Positions 14,031 through 18,503 of a stretch of 18,503 bases of DNA are shown one piece after another. The stretch is from DATCDR01 sp036510575. GTDB lineage: Bacteria > Actinomycetota > Acidimicrobiia > Acidimicrobiales > Bog-793. Within the stretch, counting starts at the first letter, position 1. Every line of letters starts with the position of its first letter. The notes below the pieces were generated by a model that worked only from the letters and a program-made list of their open reading frames with translations, made no database searches and was not told the DNA's origin. The position numbers and the translations under genes are program-made. The stretch covers positions 1 to 18,503 of the forward strand of contig DATCDR010000019.1 of the NCBI GenBank assembly GCA_036510575.1, in the 5' to 3' direction.

Positions 14031-15119
14031 GTGACCACGATTGAGCAACCGCGAACCAGCCGTACCGCCGACGTCCAGCCGTTGCTTTCGCCGCGCGATT
14101 TGCGCGACTCGCTGCCGCTATCCGCGGATCTAGAGGACGTGGTCCGACGCGGGCGCGACGCTGTCGCTGCGGTCTTGAACCGGGAGGACGATCGACTCTT
14201 GGTTGTTGTTGGTCCGTGTTCGATCCACGACCCGGTCGCGGCACTCGAGTACGCGCGGCGGTTGCGAGAGGTCGCGTGTCGACTGGACGAGCACCTCGTC
14301 GTGGTCATGCGTGTCTACTTCGAGAAACCGAGGACGACGCTCGGTTGGAAAGGTCTGATCAACGATCCAGGGCTCGACGAGAGCTTCCGGGTCGAGGACG
14401 GCCTTGTCGCAGCGCGCACCTTGCTGCTTGAGATCGTCTCGCTCGGTCTCCCGGTCGGATGCGAGTTCCTGGACCCAATCTCGCCGAGGTACATCGACGA
14501 CACCGTGAGCTGGGGAGCGATTGGCGCGCGAACGTCGCAGAGTCAGATCCATCGACAAGTCGTGAGTGGACTCTCGATGCCGATTGGCTTCAAGAACTCG
14601 ACCGAGGGGGACGTCCACGGAGCCGTGGATGCCGTCGCCGCGGCAGCGAGCGCACACGTGTTCGTTGGAATCGCCGACGACGGAACGGCTGCGATTGTCA
14701 CGACGACCGGAAATCCCGACTGCCATGTGGTGCTCCGTGGCGGACGGACTGGCCCGAACTACGACGACGCCAGCGTGGCAGCGACGCTGGCGCTACTCGA
14801 AGGATCTGGGCGGATGCGGCGCGTTGTCGTCGACGCCAGTCACGACAACAGCGGCAAAGATCATCATCGTCAGTCCCTGGTCGCCGGAGAAATCGCGGCG
14901 CGCGTTGTCCAGGGTGAGCGCGAGGTGGTCGGTCTGATGCTCGAAAGCTTCCTCGTTGCGGGGCGTCAGGAGCTCGTGTTCGGCCAATCAGCTGACCTCT
15001 CGTACGGGCAGAGCATCACGGACGCATGCATCGGCTGGGACGAGACGGTGACGACGCTCGAGCTTCTTGCAGATGCGGTGCGCAAACGCAGCGCTCGCGG
15101 TCTTCTACAAGAGGAATAG
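14031..15119 (+). CDS. aroF: Class I 3-deoxy-7-phosphoheptulonate (DAHP) synthase
   Basis: Condenses phosphoenolpyruvate and erythrose 4-phosphate to DAHP, the first step of the shikimate pathway to Trp, Tyr and Phe. It is 362 residues, close to the 350 of E. coli AroG. Landmarks: VVVGPCSIHD with metal-binding C63 (C61 in AroG); RVYFEKPRTTLGWKGLINDP, the PEP-binding stretch; CEFLDPISPRYIDDTVSWGAIGART, then GFKNSTEGD; VDASHDNSGKDH, with the metal His; MLESFL, with the metal Glu; and SYGQSITDACIGWD, with the metal Asp. This is the Ialpha type, with the N-terminal extension that usually carries feedback control. GTG 14031 follows TTGGAAATAGG; a TTG at 14016 is an alternative start. An aromatic attenuator precedes it. 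The symbol denotes the aroF/aroG/aroH family; which isozyme equivalent it is cannot be told. Confidence 0.95.
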   Translation: MTTIEQPRTSRTADVQPLLSPRDLRDSLPLSADLEDVVRRGRDAVAAVLNREDDRLLVVVGPCSIHDPVAALEYARRLREVACRLDEHLVVVMRVYFEKPRTTLGWKGLINDPGLDESFRVEDGLVAARTLLLEIVSLGLPVGCEFLDPISPRYIDDTVSWGAIGARTSQSQIHRQVVSGLSMPIGFKNSTEGDVHGAVDAVAAAASAHVFVGIADDGTAAIVTTTGNPDCHVVLRGGRTGPNYDDASVAATLALLEGSGRMRRVVVDASHDNSGKDHHRQSLVAGEIAARVVQGEREVVGLMLESFLVAGRQELVFGQSADLSYGQSITDACIGWDETVTTLELLADAVRKRSARGLLQEE

Positions 15120-15318
15120 TGCGCTCGTGACTCGGGCCTTTTGAGTGGTGCAGAAGCCACTGACTGCGGTGGTCGCCGAGGGGATTGTCAGGCTCTAGCA
15201 ATTCGGTGATGTGCGCTGGTCGGCGTGGGGCGTTCGTACTTTTGAACGGGCCGCGGGTCGTGCGAAGCTCAGCGGACACGGCGTAGGCGCCCGACGCAGG
15301 TGCGTCACGACGACTGCG

Positions 15319-15495
15319 TTAGTCCCCGGTATAGCCCTCGGGCTCTTTCGCACTTTCATCGAGATCGAAGCGTTCGAGTGACTTCTCGACGTCGATCCTT
15401 GGATCGAACTGACTAAGAGGCGCGTCCGAGGTGCTCAGGGCGCTCATCGGCACCTCGTCGCGTGTGGACTTCGCTCGCTTTTTGAATGGCCACAT
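15319..15495 (-). CDS. Small protein, 58 residues, amphipathic N-terminus
   Basis: The ATG at 15493-15495 is preceded by GGGAG at 6 bases, a good ribosome binding site. The product starts MWPFKKRAKS, where a Trp/Phe pair and Lys/Arg suggest a short membrane-surface or nucleic-acid contact, and continues into an acidic half with DPRIDVEKSLERFDLDES and the end EPEGYTGD. The frame is open upstream to 15678, but that extension is basic and low in quality, so the short form is chosen. I know no family for it. It converges on the DAHP synthase gene and lies downstream of the Pht5-like gene on the same strand. Confidence 0.6.
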   Translation of the reverse strand: MWPFKKRAKSTRDEVPMSALSTSDAPLSQFDPRIDVEKSLERFDLDESAKEPEGYTGD

Positions 15496-15689
15496 ATCCT
15501 GCTCCCACTCGATCGAACAGTCGTACCTGCCTCGCTGACACCATCTTTTCCGGATCGCGGCAATGACCGCCCGACGTTTGCAATGCGTCCGGATCGCGTG
15601 GGCACGCTTGTCCTTCGTAGTGGTCGCCTCGTGAGATTCGTGAGCTCGAGCGCGCCGTTCATCCCAACCCGTCGACACCGAGCGCGGTG

Positions 15690-16616
15690 TCAGACGATCG
15701 GCGTTGCGAAGACTGTGGCAAGATCGACCGGGGTCGTGATGACCTGTTGATCGAGCGCGAGCTGGAAGATCATCTCTAGCGGCGCACGATTGTCGTCGAG
15801 GCCATACGGCATCGGGTCGTCCCCGAGGAAGGTCTGGAGACGAACCAGGTTGGCCTCTTCACTGCCAGCTTCGGGCGATCGCGAAAGATTCATAATTCCT
15901 TGCCGCTTCGCGGCCGAGAACACATCGAAGAGCTGGTCAACTAGGCGTGGGTACACTTCAAGGACTCGTTGTTGGATCGCGATGAGGTGATTGATCGGTA
16001 CAACGCCGGTCGCGTGGAACCAGGCCTCCTCAGCCGCGGCGGCGTCCGGGAAGATCGGCTCGATGCCAGCCCCCTCGACTGTTCGGCCCGCCTCTAAGAT
16101 GAGCGCGGAAAGCTCACCCTCGCGAAGCAAATCATCGAGCGAGGCTCCAAGGGACGGTCGCACGTTTGGCGGCAAGGGTGCTCCAGCCACTGTCTCTGGC
16201 GCGGCGGTGACCCAGGTGACCTGGCCAGGGTCGAGCCCGAAGTCGTGCGACAGAATCCCGCGGGCCCACGTTCCGTCCGTGAAGCCGTGGTATCGGATTC
16301 CCGCGTTTCGCCCAGCGAGGTCGGCTGGGCCAGTTACTCCAGTCGAGCGATTCAAGAGCAGACGGGACTGGTGGAAACGGCGCGTGACGAAGAGCGGTGC
16401 GGCCACTACCGGAATGCCCTGTTGCTGTGCCACGAGGAAGCTCACGATCGGGACTTCGAATACGTCGTAGCGCAGCTCTCCGAGGATCTGGCCGAAGCCG
16501 CCCGCAGTGCTGAGCGAGTCGACGACGAGTTCGGTCCGATCGTCTAGAGCTATCGCGGTGCCGTGGAGGCTTGCCGTGTGCGGGTAGTGGCCGACGGCGG
16601 CGCGAATTGTTTCCAT
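15690..16616 (-). CDS. 4,5-dihydroxyphthalate decarboxylase (Pht5)-like / NMT1-type binding-fold protein
   Basis: A 308-residue protein of the periplasmic-binding-protein type II fold. ATG 16616 is chosen because AAGGAG lies 8 bases upstream; the open frame before it is unsupported. There is no signal peptide or lipobox, so it should be cytoplasmic, which favours the decarboxylase-like branch over an ABC transporter binding protein. The family pattern is visible in YDVFEVPIVSFLVAQQQG (about 50-67), FVTRRFHQSRLL (about 76-87), GPADLAGRNAGIR (about 96-108) and TDGTWARGIL (about 113-122). In phthalate degraders such proteins decarboxylate an aromatic diacid, but no ring-cleavage or dioxygenase gene is near, so that reaction is not established. 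An uncharacterised paralogue is the safer reading. Confidence 0.82.
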   Translation of the reverse strand: METIRAAVGHYPHTASLHGTAIALDDRTELVVDSLSTAGGFGQILGELRYDVFEVPIVSFLVAQQQGIPVVAAPLFVTRRFHQSRLLLNRSTGVTGPADLAGRNAGIRYHGFTDGTWARGILSHDFGLDPGQVTWVTAAPETVAGAPLPPNVRPSLGASLDDLLREGELSALILEAGRTVEGAGIEPIFPDAAAAEEAWFHATGVVPINHLIAIQQRVLEVYPRLVDQLFDVFSAAKRQGIMNLSRSPEAGSEEANLVRLQTFLGDDPMPYGLDDNRAPLEMIFQLALDQQVITTPVDLATVFATPIV

Positions 16617-16802
16617 TCCTCTGACTCCTTGCCTGGCCTCGCCGGATGGGCGCTCCTCCATTCTTGGCCGATTCGCAGGCCTGGACGAGCACAAACGTCC
16701 TTCGTCCGCTATCGGTGGAGGAGTGGCGACGGCTTCACTTTGCCACGGGCCGAGCGCCGTAGCGTTTTGGAGCCGACTGCCGCCCGTACTCCTGCTGAAG
16801 CG

Positions 16803-17009
16803 CTAATCGTCGTCTTCTGAGAAGGTTTCTGGATCGTCGAGAAGTACGCCCGCTTCGAGTGCCTCAACAGCGTCGAGCGGCAGTTGGTCGTCGTCTCGCT
16901 CGTCGTCGAAGTCGATCTCGCTGTCGGTTGGTGCGACGTCGGCGGCATCCTCTGGCTCAAGTGGTTCTGGTTGCTCGACTATCGGCAAGGACTCCATCGG
17001 ATCTGTCAT
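16803..17009 (-). CDS. Very acidic small protein, 68 residues
   Basis: The ATG at 17007-17009 has AGGA 7 bases upstream. The product starts MTDPMESLPIVEQPEPLEPE and contains about 27 Asp or Glu residues against a single Arg and no Lys. The middle has DFDDERDDDQLPLDAVEALEAG, and the end is DDPETFSEDDD. It has no Cys, no aromatic-rich core and no membrane segment, so it is probably disordered or folds on a partner. Candidate roles for such proteins (DNA mimic, metal buffer, chaperone-like) are all guesses. It lies 186 bases upstream of the Pht5-like gene on the same strand. Confidence 0.65.
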   Translation of the reverse strand: MTDPMESLPIVEQPEPLEPEDAADVAPTDSEIDFDDERDDDQLPLDAVEALEAGVLLDDPETFSEDDD

Positions 17010-17561
17010 TCTCTGATCCTACGTAGTCGGTGCCCGTCGTGACCGGCGGTCACGGGTTGCTCTGCACCGGCCCCGAGCCGTTGACGTATCCGGCTCGAGG
17101 CGAACCGAGATCCTCAGGATGTCGACAGCGGATCCACACCGAAGTCTCGGACTTCGCGCTCATGATTGTCGGCGTCAGCCTCATTCGGCCGACTCACGGA
17201 GCGTTCGTCGCGCATCTCGTGGCTGACGAAGACGGGAGCCAATCAATTGACACTTCAGAGCTGGCGGTTACTACGAGGCGAGCGGCGTGTGGTGAGTACC
17301 GCCGCGGACCCAGATCGAGTGATGCCCACAACCATGCGCGACGAGGATCGACACACGAATGCGGTCATCCGCGCACCGTCCGCATTTGAGGTCGTTCAGC
17401 ACGAGCGGTCCCGAGATTTGACTCCGCATGAATCGTCGCCGATGAGTCGAATAGACAGCGCCGGTGGGCGTCGAGGCGCAGGGTCCGGTGAGAATCTGCA
17501 GCGGTAAAGTGCGCCGGACGCGAAAGCCGCTTTTCGTCGTTCGATCGATCGGGGGAGAGAC
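17010..17561. other. Intergenic region, 552 bases, mostly unexplained
   Basis: This lies between the divergent acidic-protein gene and the hydrolase-fold gene. Open frames cross it on the plus strand (17030-17389 and 17166-17507), but their products are low-quality, Arg/Ser/His-rich and without a ribosome binding site, so I do not call them. TAAAGT at 17505-17510 could be a -10 box for the gene at 17562. No terminator hairpin or repeat stands out. Confidence 0.4.
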
Positions 17562-18389
17562 GTGAGCTCGGGATCGCGACCAACTTCGGAAGGGCTGCCC
17601 TACAAGGGCGCCTCCGTAGATCTTCCGGGCGTGCGGTTGTGGTACCTCGACTCCTCGGGCGAGGGGACCCCGATCGTGTTCCTACATGCGAACACCGGTA
17701 CGTCCGCTATCTGGGAAGCGCAACTGTCCTTCTTCTCCGAGGCCGGCTACCGCGTTATCGCGCCGGACCGTCGCGGCTGGGGTGCGAGCGTCGCGGTGCC
17801 CGCTACCGGGCCCCAGCCGGGGAGCGTCGCGGAGGATCTCGATGCGTTGCTCACGCACCTCGAGATCCCGGCGATTCACCTAGTGGGGGCGGCGGGGGGA
17901 ACTTTCAGCGCCCTCGACTATGCCGCCTGGCGCCCCGAGCGGGTGACGACCCTCGTCGCGTCGGTGAGTACCGGCATGATCGTCGACGATGAGATCGCCG
18001 GCTTTATCGAACGAATCAGCGTGCCGGGTCTTCGCGCCCCGAACCCTGCGGTCTATCGCGAGGTCTCCGCAGGGTTCCGTGGCAGCAACCCTGAGGCCAC
18101 ACGACGTTGGATAGAGGTCGAATCGAGCGCGCGGCAGCCGAACGGTGAGGTGGCGCTCGTGAGAACTCCAAACAGCTATGCAAAATTGCGGCTGATATCA
18201 GCCCCGGTGCTCGTCATCGCCGGTGGAGCCGACATGATCGCGCCACCCGCGATGATGCGACTCTGGGCCGCGCAGTTATCCGACGTCGAGTTCGTAACGA
18301 TCGCTGAGGCGGGGCATGCACTGACCTACGAGGAGCCGTCGACTTTCAACGCCGCAGTCGAGAGCTTTCTTCGTCGCCGAGGCGACTGA
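17562..18389 (+). CDS. Alpha/beta-hydrolase-fold protein lacking the nucleophile Ser
   Basis: A 275-residue alpha/beta-hydrolase-fold protein. GTG 17562 follows GGGGGAG with GGAG 4 bases upstream. Fold landmarks: IVFLHANTGTSAIW (oxyanion-loop region, about 38-51), VIAPDRRGWGAS (about 65-76), the nucleophile elbow LVGAAGGTFSAL (107-118), VLVIAGGADMIAPP (D224, acid) and IAEAGHALTYEEP (H252). The elbow normally reads G-x-S-x-G; here it is GAAGG (109-113), with Ala at the serine position (A111), confirmed by the codons GGG GCG GCG GGG GGA. The acid and His are kept. It may therefore act by a non-covalent mechanism, as a lyase or cofactor-free enzyme, or as a binding protein. It stands alone on its strand, with no partner gene in view. 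Confidence 0.9.
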   Translation: MSSGSRPTSEGLPYKGASVDLPGVRLWYLDSSGEGTPIVFLHANTGTSAIWEAQLSFFSEAGYRVIAPDRRGWGASVAVPATGPQPGSVAEDLDALLTHLEIPAIHLVGAAGGTFSALDYAAWRPERVTTLVASVSTGMIVDDEIAGFIERISVPGLRAPNPAVYREVSAGFRGSNPEATRRWIEVESSARQPNGEVALVRTPNSYAKLRLISAPVLVIAGGADMIAPPAMMRLWAAQLSDVEFVTIAEAGHALTYEEPSTFNAAVESFLRRRGD

Positions 18390-18503
18390 GGATCGCAACT
18401 AAGTGGTCGAGCCTCGGCCACGATCGCGAGCGAGCGGGCGCTCGACGCCCTTCGGCGGGAACCTGGCTGACGCGTAGTGGTTCTGGTGACGTCCTTGCGC
18501 CTT
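18390..18503. other. Right-hand edge without a gene
   Basis: The last 114 bases follow the hydrolase stop. No start, terminator or repeat can be supported here; any gene would extend beyond the window. Confidence 0.4.

Noticed and set aside
14130..14726. Minus-strand frame of 198 codons opposite DAHP synthase
   Set aside because: Antisense to a well-conserved enzyme; composition is not protein-like.
15496..15678. Longer 119-codon form of the 58-residue protein
   Set aside because: The extension is basic and low in quality, and GGGAG is placed for the ATG at 15495.
16653..16723. 8-bp inverted repeat CTCCTCCA/TGGAGGAG
   Set aside because: Long loop, no T-tract; consistent with chance.
17030..17507. 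Two plus-strand frames in the 552-base gap
   Set aside because: No ribosome binding site, mixed composition and no recognisable pattern; kept as unexplained intergenic DNA.
1..18503. tRNA genes, insertion sequences and CRISPR arrays
   Set aside because: GGTTCGA-like strings occur only inside genes without cloverleaf context; no transposase-like protein, direct-repeat array or terminal inverted repeats were seen.

Overview
The window is GC-rich and gene-dense. It uses many GTG starts, Shine-Dalgarno sites of the GGAG type, and several starts with no Shine-Dalgarno but a TANNNT hexamer 6-8 bases upstream, the layout expected of leaderless transcripts. Together with the gene content (DHA2 transporters, GNAT proteins, a Tat-exported DyP peroxidase, a class I DAHP synthase) this points to a chromosomal segment of an actinobacterium, possibly from a deep lineage such as Acidimicrobiia or Thermoleophilia. 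That placement is inference; there is no rRNA or other marker gene to settle it. I see no tRNA, insertion sequence, phage gene or CRISPR array.

Layout. 1-2205 (+): the last codons of an upstream gene, a 14-helix DHA2-type MFS transporter and a GNAT acetyltransferase. 2248-7967 (-): a run of six genes, read right to left: a 165-residue protein of unknown function, an MmgE/PrpD protein, a second DHA2 transporter, a TPR protein overlapping it by ATGA, a small membrane protein with a sortase-like tail, and an ATP-grasp ligase overlapping that by ATGA. 8317-9621 (+): Tat-dependent DyP-type peroxidase. 9776-10198 (-): a secreted lipoprotein, possibly chagasin-like, carrying a perfect 13-bp intragenic inverted repeat. 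10365-13645 (+): a TIM-barrel isomerase/epimerase, an atypical enoyl-CoA hydratase homologue, a two-part GNAT protein and a 57-residue small protein. 13833-15119 (+): an aromatic amino-acid attenuator (leader peptide plus intrinsic terminator) controlling a class I DAHP synthase. 15319-17009 (-): a 58-residue small protein, a Pht5/SBP-like protein and a very acidic 68-residue protein. 17562-18389 (+): an alpha/beta-hydrolase-fold protein whose nucleophile serine is replaced by alanine.

The strongest regulatory signal is the DAHP synthase leader. A 21-codon reading frame starting MRCYWWF has codons for Tyr, Trp, Trp and Phe in a row and is followed by a 12-bp stem with a T-rich tail. This fits ribosome-mediated attenuation of the first step of the shikimate pathway, sensing all three end products at once. 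The rest of the window reads as accessory metabolism and export (PrpD, Pht5-like, isomerase, crotonase and hydrolase-fold proteins, two efflux pumps) with no obvious shared pathway and no local transcription regulator.
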